A DNA stretch of 64,000 nucleotides from Winogradskya humida (GCF_016862215.1 NZ_BOMN01000116.1:1-64000); one strand, 5' to 3'. Shown: positions 10,401 to 19,040, counted from the stretch's first letter. A program made the numbers and translations. The notes: generated by a model not told the origin, from the letters alone.

Positions 10401-11056
10401 GCTTCCGCACTCTTGATGACGAGCACGTGTGAGAACGCGTCCGGGCTGACATTGATCACCAGGTCCACATCCGGCAGTACCTCGGGGTAGGTCGCCTGGG
10501 CACCCTCGAACGTCGGCTTTGGCAGCTCACCCGGCCATTCGAGACTGAAGGTCTGGCCGGCCCGCTGGGCGGTGAGCAGCGGACCGCTGCCCCCACCGGA
10601 CAGTCGCAGCCCGTACGTCGCGGCGCGCGGGCCGAGCGACCCGTCGCTCGCCTTGACCAGAGTGGCATCGACCGCTATCCACTTGCCGTCGCGGACGACC
10701 CGGACCGGCCGCGTGTGTTCGATCGCGAGCATGGTGCCCTCGGGCTTGGCGTAAACCGTACGGCTCTCGTCGCGCAGATCGCCAACTTCCACCCGCTGCC
10801 CGATCTGGGCGGCGAGGTCGATGGCGTCCTGCTCGTGCTGGCGCATCGGCTCAGTGCCGGTCTCCGCCACCGGCAGCATCTCTGGCGCAGGCTGCGGCAC
10901 GTCCCGCCGAGCTGGGGTTGGCACGGCGGCTATGCCCAGCACCAGCAGCGCGGCAAGGCCCGCCGCCAGTCCGGTGCGTCGATTGCTGGCGGCCGACCTC
11001 ACCCGCAGATCCTTCCCCGTGCCGAATTCATCGAGATTCTTGCTGCGTACGCGCAT
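7421..11056 (-). CDS. Secreted DNRLRE/LamG-domain surface protein (1211 aa)
   Basis: Start ATG 11056 overlaps the TGA of the preceding gene (TGATG). A basic N-terminus and a hydrophobic segment (RRTGLAAGLAALLVLGIAAV) make a signal peptide or anchor. A DNRLRE-like region follows (about residues 330-500: YPVYIDPVW, KSTTWSNQP), then Ig-like stretches with AYDAAGNSS, then two C-terminal LamG/concanavalin-like lectin domains (SGSFSVAAWVKLNDL and SGSFTVSARVRIPS, each with EWTHLVGVFD- or HLALVYN-like strands). In actinobacteria such proteins often precede RHS toxins in one transcription unit. A role in surface display or target binding for the toxin is inference. No catalytic motif was seen. Confidence 0.85.
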   Translation of the reverse strand: MRVRSKNLDEFGTGKDLRVRSAASNRRTGLAAGLAALLVLGIAAVPTPARRDVPQPAPEMLPVAETGTEPMRQHEQDAIDLAAQIGQRVEVGDLRDESRTVYAKPEGTMLAIEHTRPVRVVRDGKWIAVDATLVKASDGSLGPRAATYGLRLSGGGSGPLLTAQRAGQTFSLEWPGELPKPTFEGAQATYPEVLPDVDLVINVSPDAFSHVLVIKSAEAAQNPQVQKIAFGLTTSGINLRETPEGGVDAMDNTGGVVFEASRPSMWASDEPATTAAARSAAKKVDPTPAAPEEAAPNPSSEVPVDVDITATTVSLTPDAGMLADPGTTYPVYIDPVWATAKRSAYTMVAKGYPSESYWSFDKKSDEGVGKCPVEYGGCDGTDVKRLFYTVPTPYLGKDVLSAQFAVTMTHTASSSARAVQLFKAKSGISKSTTWSNQPASDGTLDTASPTGTRSSCADGDQNVRFDVKSAMGDSYTGKSLTFGMRASDEGDTTAWKRFCGNGQLELTYNRAPNTPAIAKLTSSPGGTCRSGTSRPIVPDSPTFYMYVSDPDHAAAHKEEVRAEVLFTWSGGSKTVTTAYKAGDGKARLQMTPTGLPQNTVVSWKVRAQDDDGWYGGYSSPACEYLMDTKAPPAADIDSPDFLPLDAAEKTSACAPDDEVRKYAGMYSTFTFDSSGTDTVRYRYGFDTAPTTDLVPRKADGTTVNPGGPVSMRFKADVAGEHVVNVVAYDAAGNSSESNCRFTTATRKGVGEWQLTDQAGATTAADTGGDHPLAVKPGVTLGVPGPGCAAALGECTRDRAARFSGASDGYLESNTNALIDTSGSFSVAAWVKLNDLTVDHTAVSQDGTGEPGFTLGYDASSGKWSFEVPYLDVNTLGVWTSTSDTPARTNEWTHLVGVFDEEVNSMRLIVNGVGQNVVQNRTAWKSRGAVQIGRLLDKGGYRDWWNGELSDVAVYDRIVSIREASMMAKLRPVRLGYWPLNATTTDKRSIEYDGNTVRDLYLEGDARINIPDLANDPFADTALVGAGELVLDGIDDRARTNAAVVPMSGSFTVSARVRIPSAGCAQNMTVISQAATKTSGFRIRCTPVDGGLWELVMPQTDVAAPPADQTTTITDTTHYVNDSQDGQHLALVYNAFTKELSFYVDGQLAQVEPAEPAAILNAGGALQLGRAMVGGTYGEYFAGVIDDVRVYSGITDATTVALMANRQEQPSL

Positions 11057-12726
11057 CAAGCCACCGCCGCCCCGAACGAGACGCCGGCGGGGATGCCGCC
11101 CGCGTTCGCGGTGTACGTCTGGGCCGGCACCGCGAGGCCTTGCGCCAGATCTGCCCACTTGACAGCGAAAACCTTGCCGCCGTCGCGGTAGGGGCTGGCG
11201 ACATACAGATAGGTACGGGAGACACCGAAGTAACCGCCGAGCAGTTCCTGGAAGCCCGGTGCACCGCCGATCGATCCGGTGCGACGGGCCACCGTCACGT
11301 CAGCCGGGGTCACGGGGGTGACCGCACCCGCAAACACGCTGACCGACCCGGCATCCAGGACGCTTCCGACGTCCTCACCCGGCGAACCAACCGCCAACTG
11401 CACAGTCTGCGCCGTGGAAACCTCGCCCGGTTTGGTATTGACCAGCCGCACCACATCACCGAAGTAGTCGCCGTCCTCGATGTCGTCCGCGACACCGGCA
11501 GACGCCTGCGAGAGCGAGTCGATGCGGGTCGCACCAGTCGCGGTGACGAGGAAGCGGTGGACCAGACCGGCATCGGACAAACCATTGACCTCGGTGCCAG
11601 GCGCACCAACCGCGAGGATCGAAGTCACCGTCCCGGCGGCCGCACCCGGTGCGCGGTACGGGGCAAGCGACACGGACTTACCGAAGTTGTCATTGGCCTT
11701 CGGCGTGTTCCCGATCTGGGCAGCGTTCTCCCCGACCACGGCAACCTGCTTCAGCAGCCCGCTGACGATGTCGTGGGTGAAGACGTTCACCACACCGGCC
11801 CAGACCACGTCCGCCAGCGCTTCCCCGGGAGACCCGACTGCCACGTGGTAAGGCGAGGCGGAGACCGAGAAACCGACCCGGTCGTCAGCCTCCGGTACGC
11901 CGCTGATTCCGTGTCCGGAGTAGAGGTTCACGACGGTGGTGTTGCGCAGGTACAGCGCCATTCCGGCACCGGGGGCGGAGGAGATGTCCGCGCCCGGCAC
12001 GCCCATGACCACGAACGGATCACCAGCAGGTGTATTGCCTGCCGCCAGTGAGTACCCGAACCAGTCGTCCGCGTCGTTGTGATCCTCCCAGCCCGTGCCG
12101 AGAGCCTCGATGAAGGTGCCCGCCGAGCCCGTGGACAGCCCGGTCGGCGCGCCGTAGAGCACCACAACCGCACCAGCCGCGGCGTCGGTTGTGGTGCCTT
12201 CGAACGGCGCGGAAACCGCAAGATCTGCACAGCCGTCTTTGTTGGCGTCGTAGGAGGCCAGGGCGAAACCGAACTGGTCGCCGGCCTCGGGGCCCCCGGG
12301 CACACCGGAGATGCCTTGCGAGAGCACCTGCACCGTGCCGGTTCCGCCGTACACGATGGTGACCGTGCCGGCCCGCGCCTGCCTGCCGACCAGAGCGTCC
12401 GGGTCGCCTATGGCGACATCGCTGATGCCGTCACCGTTGAAGTCCGAATCCGCTCCAGCCGTGCAGCCCGCTACCGCCGGCGCCAGCGCGGCAGCCGCTG
12501 CTGCCTGTTCCTTGGTGCGGAGTGCAGTCTCAGTGGTGGCATTCGTGTTGGATGACGAGCCAGTAACGGCCGCGACGGAACGCCGGATCGGGTTGCGCTC
12601 TTTGCTGAACGCCAGGTCACCCCCGAACACTGCACCGGCGCCAAGCGCCAGGACCGCGATCCCCGCTATCAATGTGCGCCGCCTTGCAGCGGACACAGTT
12701 CTCCCCGTGAAGCGACCGAAAGTCAC
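11056..12726 (-). CDS. Secreted FG-GAP (integrin alpha-like) beta-propeller protein (556 aa)
   Basis: GTG start at 12726. A basic stretch plus hydrophobic run (RRRTLIAGIAVLALGAGAVF) is a signal peptide. The rest is a series of FG-GAP/VCBS blades with calcium-loop motifs such as DFNGDGISDVAIGDPDA and DANKDGCADLAVSAPFEG, then repeating GD.FG/D.FG and LAVGSPGED-type strands, as expected for a seven-bladed extracellular propeller. It is the first gene of the toxin operon and overlaps the LamG gene by one base. Adhesion or scaffold function is inferred from the family. Confidence 0.85.
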   Translation of the reverse strand: MTFGRFTGRTVSAARRRTLIAGIAVLALGAGAVFGGDLAFSKERNPIRRSVAAVTGSSSNTNATTETALRTKEQAAAAAALAPAVAGCTAGADSDFNGDGISDVAIGDPDALVGRQARAGTVTIVYGGTGTVQVLSQGISGVPGGPEAGDQFGFALASYDANKDGCADLAVSAPFEGTTTDAAAGAVVVLYGAPTGLSTGSAGTFIEALGTGWEDHNDADDWFGYSLAAGNTPAGDPFVVMGVPGADISSAPGAGMALYLRNTTVVNLYSGHGISGVPEADDRVGFSVSASPYHVAVGSPGEALADVVWAGVVNVFTHDIVSGLLKQVAVVGENAAQIGNTPKANDNFGKSVSLAPYRAPGAAAGTVTSILAVGAPGTEVNGLSDAGLVHRFLVTATGATRIDSLSQASAGVADDIEDGDYFGDVVRLVNTKPGEVSTAQTVQLAVGSPGEDVGSVLDAGSVSVFAGAVTPVTPADVTVARRTGSIGGAPGFQELLGGYFGVSRTYLYVASPYRDGGKVFAVKWADLAQGLAVPAQTYTANAGGIPAGVSFGAAVA

Positions 12727-13264
12727 CCGGCATCCCCGTTCTGTTACTAGCCCGGTGAACCGTAAGGGTCACGATCCGAACAGCACAACGCACAGGCAGT
12801 AAGCAACCGGGGAAGCAAGACCACCCAATGTGGATCAACCTCTTCTTGATCTTGCAGGTCAATGCATCGAAGCAGTGCCATACATCAGTGCGGCACGACG
12901 TCGACGGACAGAGCAAAATCAACCGAAAGGATGAGCTACTGCTAGCCCGAACGGCGAGCAGTAACTACGCCGACTTGCGAACTCGAGAGTCAGCCCCCGC
13001 CCCGTCACTTTCCGCTCCTCACACTGAGCCCGAGCGGTTCCACGCGGGATGCGAGAACGTCGACCTCGCAGCCCAGGAGCGAACAGGTTGCAGCCGTGTA
13101 CGGCGAGCCATCGGATGCTGAGGGGAACGTCGGGGGACATCCAGGCGCAGACCGCAGCCGGGTCTGCCGCTGGGTCTCGGCACGCCGTCGGTCAACCCGG
13201 GATCCTTCGCCCGCTAGCGTCAGCCAATATCATAGGTAACTATCGATACAAATGGTGGAGGAGC
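12727..13264. other. Intergenic region between toxin operon and divergent orphan gene
   Basis: 538 bp between divergent genes, so it should carry the promoter of the toxin operon on the minus strand and that of the 13265 gene on the plus strand. No convincing gene, RNA or repeat was seen. Short open frames on both strands lack family resemblance. Confidence 0.5.
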
Positions 13265-14212
13265 ATGACTCTGACGACGGAGCTGGCCGATCGGGAGTCA
13301 CCGGCGTCCCGGTTCCTCCATGATTCATTTCCGGCAAGGGATGCCCTTGTCGCTGTCTGGAACGCGCAGATACAGCGACTGCCTCCGGTCGCCACAGTCC
13401 CTGATGGTGGTCTGCGGGCTGCGATCGGTGGCGCCATCGAGTGGGCCATCGGTCTCGACTTGGCCGACACAGTCCCCTATGCCGATGTCTTCGACATGGT
13501 GGCCCACGAGGAAGCCGCACGTGTCCTACAAAATGCTGGCCTCCAACACGTCATCGGAAGCAGCGTCAACGGTGAGCTTGGTGAGTGGCAACGGCCAGCG
13601 TCATGGACGCCATCTGCACCCGCGTCCGAACTCCTCCGTGATGCGTGGATGCTCTGTCAGTACTCGGGCATTCTGCGAAGGCTGCGACACCCGGACCGTG
13701 AACAATTCCGGCAGTCCTACCACCTGTGGTTGGCCATGTTCGGCAGCCAAGGCCCAGGTCCCGACGTTCGAGAGGCGTTGGAAACGCTCTGGCACACCTA
13801 CGTCACCCGCGGCCAGCCGAGCATGGCGCGGCTGGGCGGGCCGCGAGTCATCCGCCCGGTCTTCGACGAGGCGTTCGCGATCGGTGATCTCATCCTCGGC
13901 GGCGCCCTGGTCGACGTCAAAACCTACCCGGAACCAGCCCCGTCGATGGGGGCCTTCGTCGACCAACTCCTGGGCTACGTGTTGTGTGATGTCGAGGACC
14001 ACTTCAATCTCCGGTCGATCGGCATCTATCTGGCCTGGCAGGGAAAACTCCTACACCTGCCACTGGACATAGCGCTGAGCCTTGCGTCAGGTCAGACCAA
14101 TTTCGACCTGCACACAGCCCGGCGAATCTTCCAGCAGCGGATTGTTCCGGCCGTGGAGCGAAGCCGCTTCTACAAGTACGGCAGCAGTACACCGACCCGC
14201 GACCAGCAGTGA
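13265..14212 (+). CDS. Hypothetical protein with PD-(D/E)XK-like nuclease pattern (315 aa)
   Basis: The ATG at 13265 follows GGTGGAGGAG closely; an upstream extension in frame lacks such a site. The C-terminal half holds DLILGGALVDVKTYPEP, then FVDQLLGYVLCD and a hydrophobic strand before IGIYLAWQGKLLHLPL. An acidic residue, then D-x-K on a beta strand, then an amphipathic helix with Q is the layout of PD-(D/E)XK restriction-like nucleases. No methylase, helicase or other defence partner is adjacent. Soluble, no signal peptide. The nuclease call rests on pattern only; a nucleotide-binding or structural orphan is equally possible. Confidence 0.6.
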   Translation: MTLTTELADRESPASRFLHDSFPARDALVAVWNAQIQRLPPVATVPDGGLRAAIGGAIEWAIGLDLADTVPYADVFDMVAHEEAARVLQNAGLQHVIGSSVNGELGEWQRPASWTPSAPASELLRDAWMLCQYSGILRRLRHPDREQFRQSYHLWLAMFGSQGPGPDVREALETLWHTYVTRGQPSMARLGGPRVIRPVFDEAFAIGDLILGGALVDVKTYPEPAPSMGAFVDQLLGYVLCDVEDHFNLRSIGIYLAWQGKLLHLPLDIALSLASGQTNFDLHTARRIFQQRIVPAVERSRFYKYGSSTPTRDQQ

Positions 14213-14584
14213 CAGCCGCAACCGTGTGCGGCTCCCGCGCTGCTCGAGTGAGAACTCGTGGGTCCGTTCCAGCAGAACTACCAAGAGTTGATCGACCAAG
14301 CGAGGATCCGCTTGACCGGCGAGATTGAGCTCCGCCGAAAACCATGAAAGCCAATGATCGAATGCTCGGATTTCGGCACGAGCGTGCGTCGGGCCGCCCT
14401 GGACGCGCGTAACGCCGCGTAACAGCTCGCCGCCGGCCTCCACGCGCGGTCGGCGGCAGAAGCGGACGGTTCGAGCTGCAATACCAGGATCAGGCATCGT
14501 CCAAAACACCGTGCAAGCGAACGCCTGACGCGGTCTCGTTGAAAGTTCACCCGGACGCACATGAAGGCCGTAGGCTGCGGGCTT
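14213..14584. other. Intergenic region with one copy of an imperfect repeat
   Basis: 372 bp with no credible gene. It contains, at 14374-14422, a 49-bp segment that recurs with about 70-75 percent identity at 15804-15852 (see repeat entries). Confidence 0.5.
14374..14422 (+). repeat. Imperfect 49-bp repeat, copy 1
   Basis: CGGCA-C/T-GAGCGTGCGTCG, then about ten unlike bases, then GACG-N-GCGT-N-ACGCCGCGT. The same arrangement is at 15804-15852, so two conserved arms flank a variable centre. The two copies bracket the DUF4236 gene. Confidence 0.5.
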
Positions 14585-15679
14585 ATGGGCTTCGGCATCG
14601 GAATCGGCCCCAGCTGGGCGCGAGTTCGCGTAAGCACTCGCGGCGTCGGAATGAGCGCTGGGCCACGCCTCGCACGTGTACACATCAGTAACCGCGGAAT
14701 CGGTGTCAGTACAGGTGTCGGGCCGTTCTCGGCTTGGACCAATGCTAGATATCCCCGCCTAAACCGGATTACGGTTGGTGGCTCCAGTGGCACCCGCTAT
14801 CTATCCGAACCCATGTACAACCCTCACGCCGTCGAGATGGCAGACGTGACGGGGCTTGATGCTCTTGCTCTGACGCCAACAGGATCAGATGACTTGGTTA
14901 TCCAGTTAAATGCCGCCGACAAGTTTCCGAAGTGGACGTTATTGGCCGTGCTATCGGTCATGCTGCTCACTTTCGGGATCATCGACCTCACCGACGATGG
15001 GATGGCAACTCATCTCATCATGCTAGTTCTTGCGGCCCTTTCGATTGCCTTAACGGTTTTCCTCTACCGGAAGGAGAGCGTCGAGCATCTTGTGCCGGTC
15101 GAATACAAGCTGGAGGGGAGGATCCCAATATGGGCAGCTGAGATGGAGCGGACGTGGGTCTCGCTGCGCCAACTCGGAGGTGCCTGGCGCATCGTTGAGT
15201 CAGGTCGCGTGCAAACCCTGCATCAGCACAAGACGAATGCAGGCGCCTCTCATCTGATTCGCCGTGTTGGCACGTCGTTCAGTACGGATCAACCAAAGGT
15301 CCTAGTCGCCAACATTACCGTTCCTTCCGTTCGTAGTGGCCATACGACGCTCTACTTCCTGCCAGATCGCGTCCTCGTTCGAACAGGTCGGAGGTGGACC
15401 GATGTTGGATACCAGCACCTTCAAGTGGACGGTCACCCTCAGCGTTTTATCGAGGAGGAGAGCCCACCCCGGGATGCCCAGCAAGTGGGAACTACTTGGA
15501 AATACGTCAATAAGAAAGGTGGCCCTGATCGACGTTTCAACAACAATCGCCAGTTGCCTATCATGCTGTACGGGCGCGTGACTCTCTCAAGTCCTCATGG
15601 GCTTTCTTGGATACTCGACCTCTCGGTCACAGCAGTGGCCGACTCGCTCGCATCCTGCTTGAATAGCCGCCCCAACTGA
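14585..15679 (+). CDS. DUF4236-like N-terminus fused to a two-TM membrane protein (364 aa)
   Basis: The N-terminus MGFGIGIGPSWARVRVSTRG, followed by further VG-rich strands, matches the DUF4236 pattern (a short all-beta module that starts near MGF). For that reason the ATG at 14585 is preferred over the in-frame ATG at 14561; neither has a strong ribosome site. Two membrane segments lie near residues 115-150 (LLAVLSVMLLTFGIIDL and LIMLVLAALSIALTVFLY). A soluble C-terminal domain of about 200 residues follows with RTWVSLRQLGGAWRIVESGR. Function unknown. GC is lower and codon use less biased than in the core genes to the right, consistent with acquired DNA. Confidence 0.7.
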   Translation: MGFGIGIGPSWARVRVSTRGVGMSAGPRLARVHISNRGIGVSTGVGPFSAWTNARYPRLNRITVGGSSGTRYLSEPMYNPHAVEMADVTGLDALALTPTGSDDLVIQLNAADKFPKWTLLAVLSVMLLTFGIIDLTDDGMATHLIMLVLAALSIALTVFLYRKESVEHLVPVEYKLEGRIPIWAAEMERTWVSLRQLGGAWRIVESGRVQTLHQHKTNAGASHLIRRVGTSFSTDQPKVLVANITVPSVRSGHTTLYFLPDRVLVRTGRRWTDVGYQHLQVDGHPQRFIEEESPPRDAQQVGTTWKYVNKKGGPDRRFNNNRQLPIMLYGRVTLSSPHGLSWILDLSVTAVADSLASCLNSRPN

Positions 15680-15803
15680 GGTTGGCAAGGATCGATTAAA
15701 CGCGACTTTCATCAACACCCGGACTCGGGATTCCGCCTAATCTGCTCAGCATTTCCCATCAGCGCTGCAGTCGACGAAAATGGGGCACCGGACGCGCTCT
15801 CAT

Positions 15804-15852
15804 CGGCATGAGCGTGCGTCGAACTGGTCCCGACGTGCGTCACGCCGCGTGA
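15804..15852 (+). repeat. Imperfect 49-bp repeat, copy 2
   Basis: Partner of 14374-14422; same conserved arms GAGCGTGCGTCG and ACGCCGCGT around a non-conserved centre. It lies in the 15680-15940 gap between converging genes. Confidence 0.5.
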
Positions 15853-15940
15853 TGGCCACCGCCGACCGCCCCCGGCCCGCGGCAGATCCGTGCGCTCCGT
15901 TACTCAAAAGACAGCTAAAGGCCGCAATCCTGCTGGCTCG

Positions 15941-16354
15941 TTAGCCGGCCAAGTCGTTAATCATGCCGAAGATGCCGGTGATGGTGCCGATGATCCCGGT
16001 AAGCGTGGCGAAGATCGCTGGCCCCCCTGAGAGCATGCCTCTGGTCTTATTACGCCAGCTCTGCGCCCACCAGACGCCCTTCAACTTCTGAAATTTGTGC
16101 TGCCGGATGTGGCAACCTAATAGCATGCCGCCAGAGTTGTTTCGGCAGTAGTCGACCTCGCCAGCCCGCTGGGTGATGCGGTTGATGGCGGCGCAGGTGG
16201 CCGGGGCTTGGAAGAGGATGTAGAGAACGAGCACGCCGGTGAGTACGGCGTAGGTAGCTGGTCCAGCTGCGTCGTTGACGACCGAAATGATCAGGATGGC
16301 GGCTACGGCGTAGCCCCAATAGCGCCAGAGTTTGGTCTTCGCTCGACTCGCCAT
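15941..16354 (-). CDS. Small membrane protein, unknown function (137 aa)
   Basis: Two adjacent hydrophobic segments near the N-terminus (YWGYAVAAILIISVV and YAVLTGVLVLYILFQ) are followed by a Cys-containing motif (YCRNNSGGMLLGCHIRQHKFQKLK) and a third hydrophobic stretch near the C-terminus. The CRNN...GC.IR.HK pattern recurs in uncharacterised actinobacterial proteins (recalled, not checked). It converges with the DUF4236 gene and has no operon partner. Confidence 0.65.
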   Translation of the reverse strand: MASRAKTKLWRYWGYAVAAILIISVVNDAAGPATYAVLTGVLVLYILFQAPATCAAINRITQRAGEVDYCRNNSGGMLLGCHIRQHKFQKLKGVWWAQSWRNKTRGMLSGGPAIFATLTGIIGTITGIFGMINDLAG

Positions 16355-16733
16355 CCACGCAGGGTATCGATTCGTTTACTGTAGGCACAGACTTGTACTT
16401 CTGGCTCCGTTGGTGTTCCCCTCCGCGCAGCAGGCGGTCGCGAGCGAGGCCATCGCACGCTTCGACAGGTGGTTCACGAGTTCTCCGGACGAGTGCACTC
16501 AACTCGGCTACTTATCTACTGGTGGCACGACCGCTGCCCGGCCAGGCATGGTCGAGGTGACCGGCGGAGTCGCTCTCATTTCGGCTGCCCACCGTAGGTT
16601 TGGTGTGGCTCTCATCTGGCGTGCGTCCTGCCGGTCACCGCGGCGCGGAGAGGCTCAAGAGGGGTATGCCCAGCTCGAAGTAGCGGTGCCCTCCTCGCCG
16701 ACACCACCGTCGGTTCGAGGGAAGGAAGGCCAG
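16355..16733. other. Intergenic region holding the 5' flank of an IS110-type element
   Basis: 379 bp without a gene. From about 16640 the sequence (GAGGGGTATGCCC, CGACACCACCGTCGGTTCGAGGGAAGGAAGG) is the kind of leader that precedes IS110-family transposase genes, so the element's left end probably lies here. The exact end cannot be placed. Confidence 0.45.
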
Positions 16734-16975
16734 ATGGCGCAGGTCATCATCGGCGTGGACCCGCACAAGCGTTCCGCCACCATCGAGATCATCAACGACC
16801 GGGAAGTGACTGTCGGGCAGGGCCGGTTCGCGACCGACCGCGAGGGCTACAAGGCGATGCTCGCGGCGGGTCGCAAGCACCCAGATCGGTTCTGGGCCGT
16901 CGAAGGATGCAGCGGCATCGGGCGCCACGTCGCCCAGCGCCTGGTCGCCGACGGCGAAACCGTGATCGATGGGCC
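16734..16975 (+). pseudogene. IS110-family transposase, N-terminal fragment
   Basis: The ATG at 16734 is preceded by GGAAGGAAGG. The first 80 codons read MAQVIIGVDPHKRSATIEII and onward to RFWAVEGCSGIGRHVAQRL, the start of the RuvC-like DEDD domain of IS110 transposases, including the first catalytic Asp (VDPHK). Homology stops near 16975, where the next bases belong to a recD-like gene in another frame. The C-terminal Tnp_20 part with the serine motif is missing, so the fragment is inactive. Confidence 0.85.
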
Positions 16976-17682
16976 GGCGTCTGGCGCTTCGGCGGCGACA
17001 TCGCCCGACTCGCAACCGCCATACGCGCCGGCGACGACGACACCGTGGTAGCGCTGCTGCGCTCCAGCGAACAGGTCGAGTTCATCGAGTCACCCGACGC
17101 CTGCCTAAGACCGACATCCTCACCGCGCTGCAGACCGTTGCCGAAGCTGCCGCCCACGGCGACGCAGAGGCAGCACTCCGCGGCCTCGACGTCCACCGGC
17201 TGCTCTGCGCCCACCGCCGAGGCCCATACGGCGTCGCCCACTGGAACACCGAAATCGAAAGTTGGCTCCCCGCGAATCAACTCACCGGCCTCGGCCACCC
17301 ACTTCTCATCACCGCCAACGACTACGACGCAGGCCTGTACAACGGCGACACCGGCGTCATCATCAACACCCCCGACGGCCTACGCGCGGCGTTCACCCGA
17401 GGCGGCGAGACCATCCTGATCCACCCATCCCGCCTGTCCGAAGCCCAACCCCTGTACGCCATGACCGTTCACCGCAGCCAGGGCAGCCAGTTCAACCGGG
17501 TCTCCATCCTGCTACCGCCAGCCACCTCACCACTGCTGACCCGCGAGTTGTTCTACACCGCAGCAACCCGGGCCACAACCAGCCTGCGGATCGTGGGGAG
17601 CGAGGACGCCGTACGAGCAGCGGTCACCCGGCCGATAGCTCGAGCTAGCGGCCTGCGAGACAGCCTCGCCATCCCGACATAG
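16976..17682 (+). pseudogene. RecD/RecD2-type helicase, C-terminal remnant, frameshifted
   Basis: Two frames together give the end of an exodeoxyribonuclease V alpha-like helicase. Frame 2 (about 16976-17100) reads WRFGGDIARLATAIRAGDDD. Frame 1 (about 17100-17682) reads LLCAHRRGPYGVAHWN, a DYDAGLYNGDTGVI loop and the UvrD_C_2 signature YAMTVHRSQGSQF, closing with ELFYTAATRATTSLRIVG. The Walker-A half is absent, replaced by the IS110 fragment. recB and recC are not next to it. It is a non-functional relic brought or broken by transposition. Confidence 0.85.
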
Positions 17683-17728
17683 CAGCCTCCGGCTCCGCGC
17701 TGCTCGTCTCGAAGCCGAGGATCTCCCT

Positions 17729-18199
17729 CTAAAAGACGACGCCGAGGAACCTAACAGCGCAGCCGCGGCACACCGAATCCATGATCAACTGCGCGCCGTC
17801 CGTCTGAACACGGCAGTAGCGGCAATAACGAAACGATGCCCGGCGGCGGCGTTCGGCCTCGTGGATCGCCTCGCTGAGAGTGACGCCGTCCTGCGTCTGG
17901 TACCGGTCTTGGACCGCCAAAATCTTCGCTGGCTTCAGGTAGGTTGGGCTGCTAGGTAGACCACCGACAAGCATCGGAATGGCAACGCAGACGTCGGCGT
18001 CACCCACGCCAACCATGACTTGCACAGGTTCGCCGGCGGAGAACCATCTACGGTCGGGTTCCGTCTCCTCGGTGGGCCAGAAAAGATCACGCCAGTCGCC
18101 TTCGACACGATGCCAGTACGCCCCGATGTTGGCCATCAGAGCAGCTGGATCCGCCCGCAACAGTCCAGCGAGAATCTCCGTATCGTCGGATGCTGTCAT
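17729..18199 (-). CDS. Hypothetical protein with C-terminal Cys cluster (156 aa)
   Basis: ATG at 18199 follows GGGGAGAGG. The body is mixed alpha/beta (GDWRDLFWPTEETEPDRRWF, VMVGVGDADVCVAIPML) and ends with YCRYCRVQTDGAQLIMDSVC and RGCA. The four Cys pairs (CxxC ... CxxC) are typical of a zinc ribbon. No family was recognised. It stands alone among the mobile debris; GC and codon use look normal for the host. Confidence 0.65.
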   Translation of the reverse strand: MTASDDTEILAGLLRADPAALMANIGAYWHRVEGDWRDLFWPTEETEPDRRWFSAGEPVQVMVGVGDADVCVAIPMLVGGLPSSPTYLKPAKILAVQDRYQTQDGVTLSEAIHEAERRRRASFRYCRYCRVQTDGAQLIMDSVCRGCAVRFLGVVF

Positions 18200-18409
18200 G
18201 CCTCTCCCCTGGAACCCGCACCCAGATCGACCCAGACTGCCGTTCCACCGACGGCCCGTTGAACGGCGTCCGGACTTTGGGCATTGCCCGCCGCGCCTGG
18301 TCTCGGGTGAAGGTGCTGAGGACCAGCTTCGCTCATACACAACCTCTATGTCCGATGGTTCTCCCGACTGGCGTCAACTGGGACCAGGTGGTGTCGAATC
18401 ATCCTCAGC

Positions 18410-18769
18410 CTAGGCGTTTCGGGAACTGTTCAGATGCCGTTCCACGTGCACCTCGTACGAGCGCAGCGTGGTCGGGCTGATCCTCGTGCGGGTGGTCAAC
18501 CAGTACCGCAGCCACCGCTGCATCGTCCAGCCTTCAGCGGTGACCGTGCCACCGTCGCCGAGCAGGGCGTCCCGGGCGGCGATCGCCTCACGTCGAGTCA
18601 GGTAGCCGCCACGGCGCAGCCGCTCGCGCCGGCCCGGCAAGACCGGCACGGCACAATCGAAATACCAGCTCCTATAGCCCCGCTCCGCCAACTGCGGACA
18701 CGCCGAACTCAGCAGCCGTCCCTTCTCCGACGATCGACATCCGCACTGTTTGAACACTCCACCACTCAT
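18410..18769 (-). pseudogene. int: Tyrosine integrase, N-terminal stub (119 codons)
   Basis: ATG at 18769 with GGAGG upstream. The stub has the actinobacterial integrase start (MSGGVFKQCGCR, then a WYFDC strand and the RRGGYLTRREAIAARDALL Arm-binding region) and the beginning of the core-binding domain (WLRYWLTTRTRISPTTLRSYEVHV). After RHL the reading runs into unrelated codons and stops at 18410, so the catalytic domain with the RHRY residues is lost. It probably served the element whose end is the tRNA-Lys fragment at 20481. Confidence 0.85.
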
Positions 18770-19040
18770 CGCCACGCCTCCCTCGACCGGATATCTCAAC
18801 CATGAGCCAGATCGGTACGCCAAGGGCCACCAGGTCACTCCGACGTGGAGCCCGGACAGGGCAAACGCCGCATCACTCACCGCAGCCAGCCAGCACGCGG
18901 ATCGCGGCAGATCCGGGCGGTCGACACTGACTGACCGTGGGCTGCGGGCGTGCCAGTCGAGTGTGGCCTTGCCGGACGACGTCGATTCGATGGTCTGCCG
19001 CGTGACCATCAAAGGTCCGTATGCCTGACGCCGCGGATCG

